From Paenibacillus sp. FSL H8-0332 (lineage in GTDB: Bacteria > Bacillota > Bacilli > Paenibacillales > Paenibacillaceae): a stretch of DNA of 64,000 nucleotides. Within the stretch, counting starts at the first letter, position 1. Every line of letters begins with the position of its first letter. Location: NCBI RefSeq assembly GCF_037963835.1, contig NZ_CP150145.1, positions 1,178,001-1,242,000 of the forward strand, read 5' to 3'. Below the pieces are notes generated by a model. The model was not told the origin of the DNA. It saw nothing but the letters and a program-made list of their open reading frames with translations, and searched no databases. This document shows, one piece after another, positions 24,951 through 34,372 of the stretch. Made by a program: the position numbers and the translations under genes.

Positions 24951-26339
24951 TCATTCACCCGTTAGGCGCTTATGCTCAGGACCTTCAGCCTCCGCTGCTG
25001 CGGCGGACTCTGCCTGTGCCTTCGTGGCGCTGCCCGCTTCCAGGCCGTAATGGCTGCACAGGGCTGGAAGGCTGCCCGGCAGCCACTCTCCGACAGCAGC
25101 GAATCTCCATTTGTCCTTATAGCGGTAGAACTCTCCGATAACAACAGACATGCCTGGCATAACACTCCGGCCGAAGGGGAATAAAGCCAGCCTGACTCCC
25201 GTCCGGGAATCAATCAGTGATACAGAAGCGTTCCAGACCGGGCCCGGATTCCGGTCACCGCTGAACTCCGCAACCGTGAAGGCCAGCGCAATCCGCGTGA
25301 TGGCTGCCGGCAGGCTGGTCAGCTGAAGATACAGATGTCCCATGTGCGCAGAGGGCTTAGAGCAGAAGACGGAGCCGCTGGGGTCTTCCATATTCTCATG
25401 GAAGATAAGCTCCTGCTCCTGCTCACAGCGTCCGCTCTCCCGGAGCAGGAAGGCGGCGGTCTCCGGCTGGACCGCTGCCGGGTGCGAAGCCGGAGCGTCC
25501 CACTCCACAGCGGCAAGGAGTCTGGTGGCGCTGAGCTTGTCACCGATATCCACGCGCTGGCCGCGAACCAGTATGGGGACAGCCGCAGCACCGGCGGCTG
25601 GCGGTGCTGCGGCCGGAAGCTGGTCAAGTGAAGCTGCTGGCGCTTCAACTTGTGCCTGTTCAGCTACCGTTCCGCTAACCGGCAATCCCGGGCTTGCAGC
25701 AACTGTGGGCTTAGCTGCTGCCTTCTTCCCGGCAGCCGGCTTTTTCGCGGTCTTCTTGGGTGCTGCCTTGAACGGCGTATATCCGCCGTCATATATCGTC
25801 CCGGCCTTGTAGCCCTGGCTGCCGGCTAACAGTAGCGGATCGAACTGCTGCCACTGCTCCATCAATTTCAGGAGAATCAGTGCCGAAGCTCTGGCATCCT
25901 CCAGGGCATCATGGTGCTTCAGCCGGATGCCGAAATGCGCTGAGATGACATTCAGCTTATGGGAGGGGAGGTCCTGGAGCATTTTTTTGCCGAGCAGGTA
26001 GGTACATAAATATTGAAAGCCGGGATAGCAGAGAGAGTAGTCGTCCAGGCAGTACCGCAGCACACTCATATCGAAGGCGGCATTATGCGCGATCACAATC
26101 TCGCCTTGCAGCAGCGGCTCTACCGTGGGCCACAGCTCAGCGAAGGTAGGCTGGCCTCTGATCATTGAGGGCGTAATGCCATGAATGGCAATATTCATCC
26201 CGTCGAACGGTTGCTGCGGGTCAATCAGCCAGTTGTGTTCTGCTGTAACGATACCATCGCGGACCTGAACAAGCCCCAGGGCACAGGCGCTGGAGCGGCC
26301 GGAATTGGCAGTCTCAAAATCTATCGCAGTGAAATTCAT
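24951..26339 (-). CDS. DEDDh exonuclease fused to a TerD domain
   Basis: The 462-residue protein joins two families. Residues 1 to about 165 form a DnaQ-type 3'-5' exonuclease with the full catalytic set: Asp7 and Glu9 in IDFETAN, Asp90 in HNAAFD, His143 and Asp148 in HDALEDARA. An Ala/Pro/Lys-rich linker (about 185-250) connects to a TerD-like domain (about 255-440) with VEWDAPAS, ETAAFLLRESGRCEQEQELIFH and a final GEFYRYKDKWRFAAVGEW. The Ca-binding DxD of classical TerD is reduced here (QPETAAF). AGGGG lies 9 bp before ATG. It faces a TerD-vWA gene across a shared promoter region. Role unknown; DNA or RNA stress processing is an inference. Confidence 0.88.
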   Translation of the reverse strand: MNFTAIDFETANSGRSSACALGLVQVRDGIVTAEHNWLIDPQQPFDGMNIAIHGITPSMIRGQPTFAELWPTVEPLLQGEIVIAHNAAFDMSVLRYCLDDYSLCYPGFQYLCTYLLGKKMLQDLPSHKLNVISAHFGIRLKHHDALEDARASALILLKLMEQWQQFDPLLLAGSQGYKAGTIYDGGYTPFKAAPKKTAKKPAAGKKAAAKPTVAASPGLPVSGTVAEQAQVEAPAASLDQLPAAAPPAAGAAAVPILVRGQRVDIGDKLSATRLLAAVEWDAPASHPAAVQPETAAFLLRESGRCEQEQELIFHENMEDPSGSVFCSKPSAHMGHLYLQLTSLPAAITRIALAFTVAEFSGDRNPGPVWNASVSLIDSRTGVRLALFPFGRSVMPGMSVVIGEFYRYKDKWRFAAVGEWLPGSLPALCSHYGLEAGSATKAQAESAAAAEAEGPEHKRLTGE

Positions 26340-26492
26340 CAGGTAAAGCCCCTATCTATCATCTAATACCTTTCATATTAAAGGAGCAAAGCTGGAAATA
26401 CAATCTGTTCAGGTTGTGCAAGGCTGCCTCAATAGGGTATACCTTATCTATGAACTTCTGGAATAGACTGCTATGAAGAGGAGATGAGAGAC

Positions 26493-27803
26493 TTGCAGCT
26501 GTCAAAGGGTCAAAAGGCAGATATCACCAAAGGAAGAGAGGCTCACGAGATATCCATTCAGCTCCGCTGGAACACGCAGCATAGCGGAGTGGGCGTCGAT
26601 GCGGCAGCCTTTCTGTTGTCGGATCAGAACCGGTGTGAACGGGATGAGGATTTTATATTTTACGGGAATCCGGTGTCGAGGGAGGGGGGAGTAGCTCATT
26701 CTGCGGAGGGGGAGAACGGGGCGAGCCTGTCCATTTCGTTATCGAAAATACCTCAGCATTATGCCCGCATTGCGGTAACCTTGACGATCTATGAGGGCGA
26801 GCAGCGCAACCAGCGGATGAAGGATCTGTCCGGCTTGCAGCTAACGCTGACAGACCGCAGGACTGGGGAAGAGTTGTACCGCTTCGAGTATGGGGCGGAT
26901 CTGTCAGAGGAGACAGCTGTCGTAGCCGGGGAGCTGTACCGCCATCAGGGGGAGTGGAAGTTCAGCGCAATCGGAAGCGGGTATAACGGAGGACTGGCTG
27001 CACTCTGCAAGAGCTACGGGCTTGAGGTTGAGGAAGAGACCGGGAGTGAGGTGGCAGCAACGGCAGAAGTGGCGGAGAGGGTGGAACGTGTAGAGCCTGC
27101 CCGGCCGCAGGCGGAAGACAGCGCACCGGTTAATGTGCTGTCTTCTATCGACTTACGCAAAAAAATAGTAGAGCTTACCCTCATCAAAAAACAGTTAACG
27201 GATGTAACGGCCAGAGTGGGGATCGTGCTGGACATTACCGGCTCCATGAGAAGCCTGTATGCCAGAGGGGTTGTCCAGGAAGTGGTGGAACGTATTCTCG
27301 CTGTCGCCAGCAAGTTCGATGACAACGGCTCATTGGATGTGTGGGTCTATGATACAGAATTCAGCAGATTGCCGCCGGTTACGGAACAGGAGCTTGGCAG
27401 CTATGTTGTCACTCATATCATGAATAACGATTCGATCCATAAATTCGGCCGCAATAACGAACCGCCGGTCATGCAGGATGTGATCCGGAAATACACCCGG
27501 GAGGAGAAGGATTCAACCCCGGTATTCATTATATTTATTAACGACGGAGGTGTAGTTAAGCCTACCAAAAAAGTAATTATGGCCTCCTCCGCCCTGCCGG
27601 TCTTCTGGCAGTTTGTAGGGATCGGTGACTCCGACTTCGAGGTGCTGAAGCAGCTTGATACGATGAGCGGCAGACTGGTGGATAACGCAAGCTTCATTCA
27701 TCTGGACCGTATCGAGGAAGTATCCGATGAGGAGCTGTATGATCAGCTGTTGAATGAATTCCCGCAGTGGCTGAAGGCGGCGAAGGCGAAGCGGATTCTG
27801 TAG
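26493..27803 (+). CDS. TerD-vWA (TerF-like) protein
   Basis: TTG 26,493 gives MQLSKGQKADITKG, the standard TerD N-terminus, with AGAGGAG 9 bp upstream; ATG 26,484 directly abuts that site and is less likely. The 436-residue protein has an N-terminal TerD domain (1 to about 180; GVDAAAFLLSDQNRC, DEDFIFYGN) and a C-terminal von Willebrand A domain of the TerF type (about 230-430) with a MIDAS-like DITGSM and FIIFINDGG. TerD/TerF proteins belong to tellurite-resistance and stress systems that bind metal and assemble on membranes. It is divergent from the exonuclease-TerD gene, with a 153-bp gap, suggesting joint control and possibly contact through the TerD domains. Confidence 0.88.
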   Translation: MQLSKGQKADITKGREAHEISIQLRWNTQHSGVGVDAAAFLLSDQNRCERDEDFIFYGNPVSREGGVAHSAEGENGASLSISLSKIPQHYARIAVTLTIYEGEQRNQRMKDLSGLQLTLTDRRTGEELYRFEYGADLSEETAVVAGELYRHQGEWKFSAIGSGYNGGLAALCKSYGLEVEEETGSEVAATAEVAERVERVEPARPQAEDSAPVNVLSSIDLRKKIVELTLIKKQLTDVTARVGIVLDITGSMRSLYARGVVQEVVERILAVASKFDDNGSLDVWVYDTEFSRLPPVTEQELGSYVVTHIMNNDSIHKFGRNNEPPVMQDVIRKYTREEKDSTPVFIIFINDGGVVKPTKKVIMASSALPVFWQFVGIGDSDFEVLKQLDTMSGRLVDNASFIHLDRIEEVSDEELYDQLLNEFPQWLKAAKAKRIL

Positions 27804-28019
27804 CGGCAGGGAGAAGAGCGAAGGGAGGAAATGGAGGGAAGGAAACGGTGGAAAGATAATAGTCTGGGTATTGACGAGACACCGGGGATTGTTGGGCCCT
27901 CTGGCCGCTGTCCGTCTGAGATTTCTTGATTTAACCAGTAATTTTGCGTAGTATGTTCACGTTCACCCCTATCTATTGTGCTTACGTTCGCAGTATATAG
28001 GCATTTTCAAAGTATATAG

Positions 28020-28165
28020 ACATGAATGTTGCACTATTTGCAGCTTGGATTCCTAGTTACCCGGGTGTAGGGAGGAATGTTGCAGGAAATGCAGGAATTG
28101 TGCTGCTAAGCCGTCCGTAGGGGGAAGATATCCTGCTTTTTATGCAACAATGTTGGATTCTGGCT
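28020..28165. repeat. dispersed TGCAACA-type repeats in a gene-free gap
   Basis: The gap 27,804-28,362 has no supportable gene. It holds GTTGCAGGAAATGCAGGAAT (about 28,079, inverted) and TCCTGCTTTTTATGCAACAA (about 28,130), relatives of the motifs near 18,618, followed by a GC-rich stretch (28,210-28,300). Confidence 0.6.
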
Positions 28166-28304
28166 GGGATGTTGAGGGGAATGTTGTATTTTGGGCAGGA
28201 TTTTGCAAAAGCTCGCGGCCGAAGCGGGGCTTTAGGGCGGCTCGCCGGAGCGCCGCCGCCGGAAGGTCGCTGCCGCACGCTGCAGCGCCCCACCCGCCCG
28301 GCCG

Positions 28305-28344
28305 AACGGCTAGACCGCCCATGATAGGGCGGTCTAGCCGTTTT
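28305..28344. terminator. long hairpin between TerD-vWA gene and GNAT gene
   Basis: AACGGCTAGACCGCCC pairs perfectly with GGGCGGTCTAGCCGTT, followed by TTTT on the plus strand. It sits at a convergent junction. Confidence 0.8.
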
Positions 28345-28362
28345 CGCTCAGACTGCGGATGT

Positions 28363-28902
28363 TCATTTCGTCTGCAGACTGGCGGAGACCGGCAGCGTCA
28401 GGCGGTAGCCCTTGACCAGAGTATCCCCGTTCTTCAGATCTGTCTCATAAGCCCGCTTGAAGCCTAAGCCTTCATACAGCCTGACCGCAGACGCCATCAT
28501 ATCCGAAGTATGAAGATTCAAGCTGGCTGCCCCAAGCGCAAGGGACCTTCCTGCGGCTTCATGGATCAGAAGCCTGGCCACCCCGCGTCCCCGGACAGCC
28601 GGAGAGACAGCGAGCAGACGGATGATCGGCGTATGGATTCCCAGCTCGGGCCTGCCGTAAGCGGCCTCGGAAGAGGTGAACAGCAGCACGCTCCCTACAA
28701 TTTGTCCATCCAGTTCGGCTACAATCCGGGAGACTGGTGCATCGCCATGGACGGAATCAAGAATGGAATCGCGGTAATCCGCCCACGAAGGCGCGGGCAG
28801 CACGGCTGAATATTCGCTGTAGGCTTCGAGTAATACTCCGGCAATGGCTTCACGGTCTGCGTCTGCGGCTTCACGGATTACAATCTCTGCGGAAATGTTC
28901 AT
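28363..28902 (-). CDS. GNAT-family N-acetyltransferase
   Basis: The 179-residue protein has the GNAT fold: IREAADADREAIAGVL at the start, acetyl-CoA loop LLAVSPAVRGRGVARLLI (the R-G-x-G-x-A variant of Q/RxxGxG/A) in the middle, and a C-terminal RLYEGLGFKRAYETD. An AGGAGGAG site precedes ATG 28,902 (minus strand). It is divergent from the LysR gene of the sulfur-compound locus. In B. subtilis the related locus contains the acetyltransferase YtmI, so this enzyme might N-acetylate S-alkylcysteines. That substrate is an inference from position only. Confidence 0.85.
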   Translation of the reverse strand: MNISAEIVIREAADADREAIAGVLLEAYSEYSAVLPAPSWADYRDSILDSVHGDAPVSRIVAELDGQIVGSVLLFTSSEAAYGRPELGIHTPIIRLLAVSPAVRGRGVARLLIHEAAGRSLALGAASLNLHTSDMMASAVRLYEGLGFKRAYETDLKNGDTLVKGYRLTLPVSASLQTK

Positions 28903-28992
28903 CTGGCTCCTCCTGTTCGGAAATGGGTATGCCGCTCATTATAATCCATAAATCCGATGAGTATAAGGGGAGTTTAACAATTTCGATTAACG

Positions 28993-29009
28993 GATAGAAA
29001 AGTTCTATC
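28993..29009. promoter_or_regulatory. inverted repeat between GNAT and LysR genes
   Basis: GATAGAA-AAG-TTCTATC is a perfect 7-bp inverted repeat in the divergent region and could be an operator, perhaps for the LysR protein. Confidence 0.4.
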
Positions 29010-29061
29010 TGCAATTGTGATCCATGTAATGGTATTGGCTGTATATTAGAGGATAAGTCTG

Positions 29062-29090
29062 TTGACAAAAAAAGGGCCGGTGACTAAGAT
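29062..29090 (+). promoter_or_regulatory. promoter of the LysR gene
   Basis: TTGACA (29,062-29,067), 17 bp, then TAAGAT (29,085-29,090). An AGGGCCG/CGGCCCT hairpin spans it (29,071-29,121). Confidence 0.5.
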
Positions 29091-29177
29091 ATAAACAAAT
29101 TCTATAGACAAGTGCGGCCCTAATTCATTGTTAGTCGATTGGAATAGTAAATTATAAACTGTGGAGGGGGACTACAC

Positions 29178-30071
29178 TTGAACATCGAGAATATTGAGGC
29201 CTTTGTCTACATCAACCACTACGGCAGCTTCAACAAAGCGGCAGATGTACTCTATATCTCGCAGCCGACAGTAACGGCCCGCATCCAGTCGCTTGAACGG
29301 GAGCTGGACTGCAAGGTATTCGACCGGCTGGGCAAACAGATTAACCTGACGGATAAAGGCCGTCAGTTCCTCCCTTACGCGCAGCAGATTCTGCAGGTCT
29401 ATCAGAACGGCAAACATCAGCTGCAATCCAAAGGTCAAATCCCGGGGGAACTGAGAGTCGGCAGTACGGTCTCGGTCTCCAATTATCTGATGCCGCATCT
29501 CCTGCTGCATTTGAAGCAGCGGTATCCCCACATCCGCATCAAGCTGACCACGGCTTCCACCGAACTATTGATTGAGAAGCTGAAGGTGAAGGAGATCGAT
29601 CTCGCTTTTATCCGCAAGGTGGTTAATCCGGCCATCCAGTCGTTTCCTTTCTGTGAAGATCCCATCTCGCTGTATGTCTACGCCGGTCATCCGCTGGCCC
29701 GCAAGGGCCGTGCTTCCATCGAGGAGATCTCTGACGAGACACTGGTATTCTTCGAATGCGGCTCGCTGGACTGGATGCGCCTGCACCGTGTGTTTGAGAG
29801 CATGGAGCAGCCGCCGGGCATTGTGTATCAGGTGGATAATCTGGAGACTGCCAAGAAGCTGGTGCTGAAGCAAGCGGGGATCTGTTTCCTTCCAGCCCTG
29901 AGTGTGCAGGAGGAAGTGGAGGCAGGAACACTGATCCGGGTAGATATCGCCGAGACGGAAGGGATCTCCCTGCGAACCAGCCTGATCTCCCTGAACGGAG
30001 AGAATGCGGAATTCATTGAAGCCCTGCTGGAGCTGGGAACCCCGGGCAAGCTGAATCGACTTCTTGTATAA
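29178..30071 (+). CDS. LysR-family transcriptional regulator
   Basis: The 297-residue protein has an N-terminal winged helix-turn-helix (FVYINHYGSFNKAADVLY, then ISQPTVTARIQSLE) and a LysR substrate-binding domain from about residue 90. It starts with GGAGGGGG about 9 bp upstream. It lies just before a cystine-type importer and monooxygenase genes, an arrangement like ytlI before the ytmI operon of B. subtilis. It probably activates the downstream operon in response to sulfur status. Inducer unknown. Confidence 0.88.
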   Translation: MNIENIEAFVYINHYGSFNKAADVLYISQPTVTARIQSLERELDCKVFDRLGKQINLTDKGRQFLPYAQQILQVYQNGKHQLQSKGQIPGELRVGSTVSVSNYLMPHLLLHLKQRYPHIRIKLTTASTELLIEKLKVKEIDLAFIRKVVNPAIQSFPFCEDPISLYVYAGHPLARKGRASIEEISDETLVFFECGSLDWMRLHRVFESMEQPPGIVYQVDNLETAKKLVLKQAGICFLPALSVQEEVEAGTLIRVDIAETEGISLRTSLISLNGENAEFIEALLELGTPGKLNRLLV

Positions 30072-30104
30072 CTGTATTAAAAAACTCTATTAGCGCATGG
30101 CAAC

Positions 30105-30133
30105 ATGCAGTGATAAAGTTAACTGCATATAAT
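30105..30133 (+). promoter_or_regulatory. candidate LysR operator and -10 element
   Basis: ATGCAGT (30,105-30,111) and ACTGCAT (30,122-30,128) form a perfect inverted repeat that ends at a TATAAT (30,128-30,133). No good -35 is present, which suits an activator-dependent promoter. Confidence 0.5.
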
Positions 30134-30180
30134 CACCACTAAACATATAGGGATTATCTAAATTGAAAGGGGACAGAGAG

Positions 30181-31062
30181 ATGAAAAAGACCATTTCCTT
30201 CGCATCAGCACTGGCATTAACCTTGGTGATTGCCGGATGCGGCAACAATAACAGCGCGAACAGCGGCAATGGCGGGAAAGTAGCAGAAGCAGCACCGCAG
30301 AACAGTGCGGAGTCAACAACTGCAGCCGCAGAACCGGCTGAGGTGACCAAGATTGTGGTCGGCACGGGCACCGCTTTTCCAAATGTCTGCTTCATTGATG
30401 AGAACGGCAAGCTGACCGGGTTCGACGTAGAGCTGCTGAAGGAAATTGACCAGCGTCTGCCGGAGTATGAGTTTGAATTCCAGACGATGGATTTCAGCAA
30501 TCTGTTGCTGAGTCTGGAGACGAAGAAGATTGACTTAGTGGCCCATGTTATGGAGAAGAACCCGGAGCGGGAGCTGAAGTATACCTTCAACAAAGAAGCC
30601 TATGCCCACTGGAGAAACCGCATTATTGTAGCCAAGGGTAATGATTCGATCCAGACGCTGGATGATCTGAAAGGCAAGAAGGTGCTGACTGGCGCAACCA
30701 GCGCACAAGCGCAAATCCTCGAGAATTACAACAAGGAGCATGGCGCGGATTCGATCAAAATTGTCTATCAGAACGGTGCGGCCAACGATACGGTGAGCCA
30801 GGTTGACTCGGGCCGTGTGGATGCCACGCTGGCTGCGGATTTCGTACTGCCGATTATTGATCCGCAGAGCAAGCTGCAGGCAGTCGGTCCTGAGCTGTCT
30901 TCCGCTGACATTCTGTATGTGTTCCGCAAGGATGATGCCCCCTCGCAGAAGCTGTCGGATGCCATTGACGGAGTGGTCAAGGAGCTTAAGACAGACGGTA
31001 CGCTTGGCAAAATAAGCACAGAGTGGCTGGGGGCAGACGTCACCACCTCATCGGTTCAATAA
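30181..31062 (+). CDS. amino-acid (cystine-type) ABC importer binding lipoprotein
   Basis: The 293-residue precursor has a lipoprotein signal with lipobox VIAGC, an Asn/Ser/Ala linker and a family 3 solute-binding domain (FIDENGKLTGFDVELLKEID, a hallmark of polar amino-acid binders). It resembles TcyJ/TcyK. ATG 30,181 is chosen over TTG 30,163 because GGGGACAGAG precedes it and the signal peptide begins there. With the downstream genes it would take up cystine or an S-substituted cysteine. Confidence 0.88.
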   Translation: MKKTISFASALALTLVIAGCGNNNSANSGNGGKVAEAAPQNSAESTTAAAEPAEVTKIVVGTGTAFPNVCFIDENGKLTGFDVELLKEIDQRLPEYEFEFQTMDFSNLLLSLETKKIDLVAHVMEKNPERELKYTFNKEAYAHWRNRIIVAKGNDSIQTLDDLKGKKVLTGATSAQAQILENYNKEHGADSIKIVYQNGAANDTVSQVDSGRVDATLAADFVLPIIDPQSKLQAVGPELSSADILYVFRKDDAPSQKLSDAIDGVVKELKTDGTLGKISTEWLGADVTTSSVQ

Positions 31063-31096
31063 TGCGTAGACCCCTACAGCGGAAAGGAGGTGCAGG

Positions 31097-31879
31097 ATGG
31101 GTGCGCCGTTTGATTTAGGTTTTGTGTTCTCGTTCCTGCCCAAGCTGCTGACTACGCTGAGCACCACGCTGCTGATCGTAGCCTGTTCGCTGCTGGCAGG
31201 GATGGTGGTTGGATTTATCATTGCCCTTCCCCGCCTGTATAAGGTGCCGGTCCTGAAGACCTGCGCGGAGGTGTACATTTCTTTTTTTCGGGGGACGCCG
31301 ATACTGATCCAATTATTCCTGTTCTATTACGGTCTGCCTGAGGTGCTGAAGCTGGTCAATCTCGATATGACGCGGACGCCGGTGCTGGTCTTCGTGATTC
31401 TGACTTACGGTCTGCATACGGGAGCTTTCATGTCGGAGATGATCCGCGCAGCGGTAACGGCAGTCGATAAAGGTCAGGTGGAAGCAGCGTACGCCACGGG
31501 AATGACCTCTTATCAGGCTTTTACCCGGATCGTATTGCCGCAGGCGTTGGGAATTGCGATTCCCGTATTCTCGAACCTGGTCATTGCGCTGCTGAAGGAT
31601 ACCTCGCTGGCGTTCACGCTGGGAGTAATGGAGATGACGGGCAAGGCACAGACACTGGGCAGCGCGACTCAGCATTTTATCGAAACCTATATTGCCCTTG
31701 CACTTATCTATCTCGTAATCAGCTTATGCGTGGAGAAGCTGCTGCTGGTGGCGGAACGCCGGTTACTGCGGCATGAAGACCAGGGCAGCCCGGTGAAGAA
31801 GAGGTTCACTCTGCACAAAAAATCGTCCTTCCGCACTATCGTCGCAGAACTAGGATCAGGCAAAGGAGGCGGCGCGTAA
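31097..31879 (+). CDS. amino-acid ABC permease 1
   Basis: The 260-residue protein is a HisM/GlnP-type permease with about five hydrophobic segments, the FFRGTPILIQLFLFYYGLP motif near residue 70 and the cytoplasmic EAA loop (QVEAAYATGMTSYQAFTRIV). It has an AAAGGAGGTG site. Its TAATG junction overlaps the next permease by 1 bp. TcyL is the likely counterpart. Confidence 0.9.
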   Translation: MGAPFDLGFVFSFLPKLLTTLSTTLLIVACSLLAGMVVGFIIALPRLYKVPVLKTCAEVYISFFRGTPILIQLFLFYYGLPEVLKLVNLDMTRTPVLVFVILTYGLHTGAFMSEMIRAAVTAVDKGQVEAAYATGMTSYQAFTRIVLPQALGIAIPVFSNLVIALLKDTSLAFTLGVMEMTGKAQTLGSATQHFIETYIALALIYLVISLCVEKLLLVAERRLLRHEDQGSPVKKRFTLHKKSSFRTIVAELGSGKGGGA

Positions 31880-32589
31880 TGAAGCTGGACCCATCATTTA
31901 TCTGGACGGCGTTCGTGCAAATTCTGAGTGCTATCCCTACGACGCTGTATATCACGGTAGTCTCGGTATTGGCAGGATTCGTAATAGGCATTGTGGTAGC
32001 GCTGATCCGCATATATAGAACACCCGGGCTGTATCCGCTGGCGGTGGGGTATGTCACCTTCATCCGCGGCACCCCGATGCTGACCCATCTGCTGCTGATT
32101 TATTTCGGGCTGCCGATGATCATCGACGGGCTTGCCGTACAGTTCGGCTGGAGCTTCCGCTCGGTATCCATTCCGATGATCGGCTTCGCCTATATCGCTT
32201 TCTCGATCACGGCTGGGGCGTATATGTCCGAAGTGGTCCGTTCCGGCCTGCTGGCGGTGGACCGCGGTCAGATTGAAGCTGCGCATTCCATAGGGATGAG
32301 TACGCCCCAGGCGCTCCGGCGGATTGTGTTCCCCCAGGCGCTGGCGGCGAGCCTGCCCAACCTGTCGAATTCGGTGATCGGGATGCTGCACGGGTCTACG
32401 CTGGCTTTTACCGTGTCGGTTGTGGATATCAATGCCCAGGCGCAGATTGTGGCTTCAACGAACTGGAAATTCTTCGAGGCTTACTTAGCGGCGGCGCTGA
32501 TCTTCTGGGGGTTGACCTTCCTCATTGAACGGGCCACCGCCTTGATCGAGAAACGGATAAATCTGTATAACCGGGGGGGAGTCGCATGA
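31879..32589 (+). CDS. amino-acid ABC permease 2
   Basis: The 236-residue protein is a paralogue of the preceding permease, with [20 protein letters not shown] and EAA loop [20 protein letters not shown]. It overlaps neighbours by 1 bp upstream and 4 bp downstream, so the three membrane-complex genes are translationally coupled. TcyM is the likely counterpart. Confidence 0.9.
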   Translation: MKLDPSFIWTAFVQILSAIPTTLYITVVSVLAGFVIGIVVALIRIYRTPGLYPLAVGYVTFIRGTPMLTHLLLIYFGLPMIIDGLAVQFGWSFRSVSIPMIGFAYIAFSITAGAYMSEVVRSGLLAVDRGQIEAAHSIGMSTPQALRRIVFPQALAASLPNLSNSVIGMLHGSTLAFTVSVVDINAQAQIVASTNWKFFEAYLAAALIFWGLTFLIERATALIEKRINLYNRGGVA

Positions 32590-33338
32590 TTAAGCTGGAG
32601 CGTATATCGAAGTCCTTCGGGCGCCATCAGGTGCTGAACAATATTGATCTCAAGGTATCCAAAGGGGAAGTGGTCGTCATTCTCGGCCCCAGCGGTTCCG
32701 GCAAAACGACTCTGCTGCGCTGCGTGAATTATCTGGAGAAGCCCAGCGGCGGGGAAATCTCGATCGGTGAGTTCAAGCTGGACTGCCGCCATGCCCGCAA
32801 GAAGGATATTCACCAGCTGCGGCAAAAGACGGCTATGGTCTTCCAGCAGTATAATCTGTTCCGGCACAAAACAGCGCTCGAGAACGTGATGGAGGGTCTG
32901 CTGATCGTCAAGAAGCTCCCGAAGGAAGGGGCCAGGGAGAAGAGTATTGCCCTGCTGGAAAAGGTCGGACTCGGCGCCAAGCTGGATGCCTATCCGAGCC
33001 AGCTCTCCGGCGGCCAGCAGCAGCGGGTCGGTATTGCCAGAGCACTTGCCCTGGAGCCAGAGGTCATTCTCTTCGATGAGCCTACCTCGGCACTGGACCC
33101 GGAGCTGGTGGGCGAAGTGCTTGAGGTGATCCGCAAAATCGCCAAGGAAGGAATCACGATGATTGTGGTGACGCATGAGATGGGCTTCGCCCGCGATGTG
33201 GCGAACCATGTGGTATTCATGGATGGCGGGGTGATTGTCGAGGAAGGGACACCAAGCGAGGTATTCAACCATCCACGCGAAGAACGCACGAAGCAGTTCC
33301 TGAAGCGGATCACGCCGGAGCTGAACTATTCCATCTAG
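32586..33338 (+). CDS. amino-acid ABC importer ATPase
   Basis: The 250-residue ATPase has Walker [10 protein letters not shown], a Q-loop (FQQYNLF), signature LSGGQQQRV, Walker [13 protein letters not shown] and switch His in VVTHEMGF. This is the GlnQ/TcyN type. It energises the two permeases just upstream. Confidence 0.93.
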   Translation: MIKLERISKSFGRHQVLNNIDLKVSKGEVVVILGPSGSGKTTLLRCVNYLEKPSGGEISIGEFKLDCRHARKKDIHQLRQKTAMVFQQYNLFRHKTALENVMEGLLIVKKLPKEGAREKSIALLEKVGLGAKLDAYPSQLSGGQQQRVGIARALALEPEVILFDEPTSALDPELVGEVLEVIRKIAKEGITMIVVTHEMGFARDVANHVVFMDGGVIVEEGTPSEVFNHPREERTKQFLKRITPELNYSI

Positions 33339-33349
33339 GAGGCATATCT

Positions 33350-34372
33350 ATGGCAATTACAATCAGCGTATTGGACCAAAGCCCGATCTATCCCGGGGAG
33401 ACGCCGGAAGAGGCTTTTCAGCATACGATCGAGCTGGCGCAGCTATCTGAGCGGCTGGGCTTCCGCCGGTTCTGGGTATCCGAGCATCATGATTCCGAGC
33501 AGGTGGCGGGTTCCTCTCCCGAGGTGCTGATCTCGCATCTGCTCGCCAGGACAGAGCGCATCCGCATCGGCTCCGGCGGAATTATGCTTCAGCATTATAG
33601 CCCTTATAAGGTGGCAGAGAACTTCAATGTGCTGGCTTCGCTGGCCCCGGGACGGGTGGACTTAGGCGTCGGCCGCGCTCCCGGCGGCCTGCCGCGCAGC
33701 ACACAGGCCTTGCAGCAGGGAGGCGGTGAAGCCTCTTCGCTGACGGACAAGATTGTGGAGCTGGACCAATATGTCCATAACCGGCTGGAGGCGGATCATC
33801 CGCTCACCGGGCTGAAGGCAGGCCCGCTGCCGGGAACGCCGCCGCAGCTGTATGTGCTTGGCGCGAGTGTCGCCAGCGCCGGGATTGCGGCGGAACTGGG
33901 ACTGCCATATGTATTCTCTTTGTTCATCGGCGGCGATCCGGCCGTTGCCCTGGACGCGGTGCGGACGTACCGCAGCGCCTTCGATACCAGTAGCGGGAAG
34001 GAGCCGCAGGTCATTATCGCGCTGGCTGTAATCGTGGCGGATACGGAGGAGGAGGCCGGGGAGCTTGCGGGAGCGCAGAAGCTGATCCGTATCCGCTTCG
34101 CCAGCGGCAAGACGCTGACACTGGCCAGCCGGGAACAGGCGGAGGAGTTCACCCGCCAGAGTGAAGAATCCTACACGCTGGAGGAGCGGGAGCCTGAGAT
34201 TACCAAGGGAACGAAGGAGAGCGTCCGTGAGCAGCTGCTGGCATTAGCCGAAGCCTCCGGGGTGGAGGAGTTCATCGTCACGACCAATGTGCAGCCCTTC
34301 GGCAAGCGGCAGCGTTCCTTCGAGCTGCTCAGCGAGGCACTGGCTGAAGTGCCGGCGGAGGCATCCCGCTAA
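33350..34372 (+). CDS. LLM-class flavin monooxygenase (YtmO/CmoO-like)
   Basis: The 340-residue protein is a luciferase-like monooxygenase of the MsnO8 group: SVLDQSPIYPGETPEEAF at the start, the FMN-site motif RFWVSEHHD and GGIMLQHYSPYKVAENF. It uses reduced flavin from a partner reductase, which is not visible here. In the related B. subtilis locus such enzymes help degrade S-alkylcysteines. It begins with AGGAGG 12 bp after the ATPase gene. Confidence 0.88.
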   Translation: MAITISVLDQSPIYPGETPEEAFQHTIELAQLSERLGFRRFWVSEHHDSEQVAGSSPEVLISHLLARTERIRIGSGGIMLQHYSPYKVAENFNVLASLAPGRVDLGVGRAPGGLPRSTQALQQGGGEASSLTDKIVELDQYVHNRLEADHPLTGLKAGPLPGTPPQLYVLGASVASAGIAAELGLPYVFSLFIGGDPAVALDAVRTYRSAFDTSSGKEPQVIIALAVIVADTEEEAGELAGAQKLIRIRFASGKTLTLASREQAEEFTRQSEESYTLEEREPEITKGTKESVREQLLALAEASGVEEFIVTTNVQPFGKRQRSFELLSEALAEVPAEASR

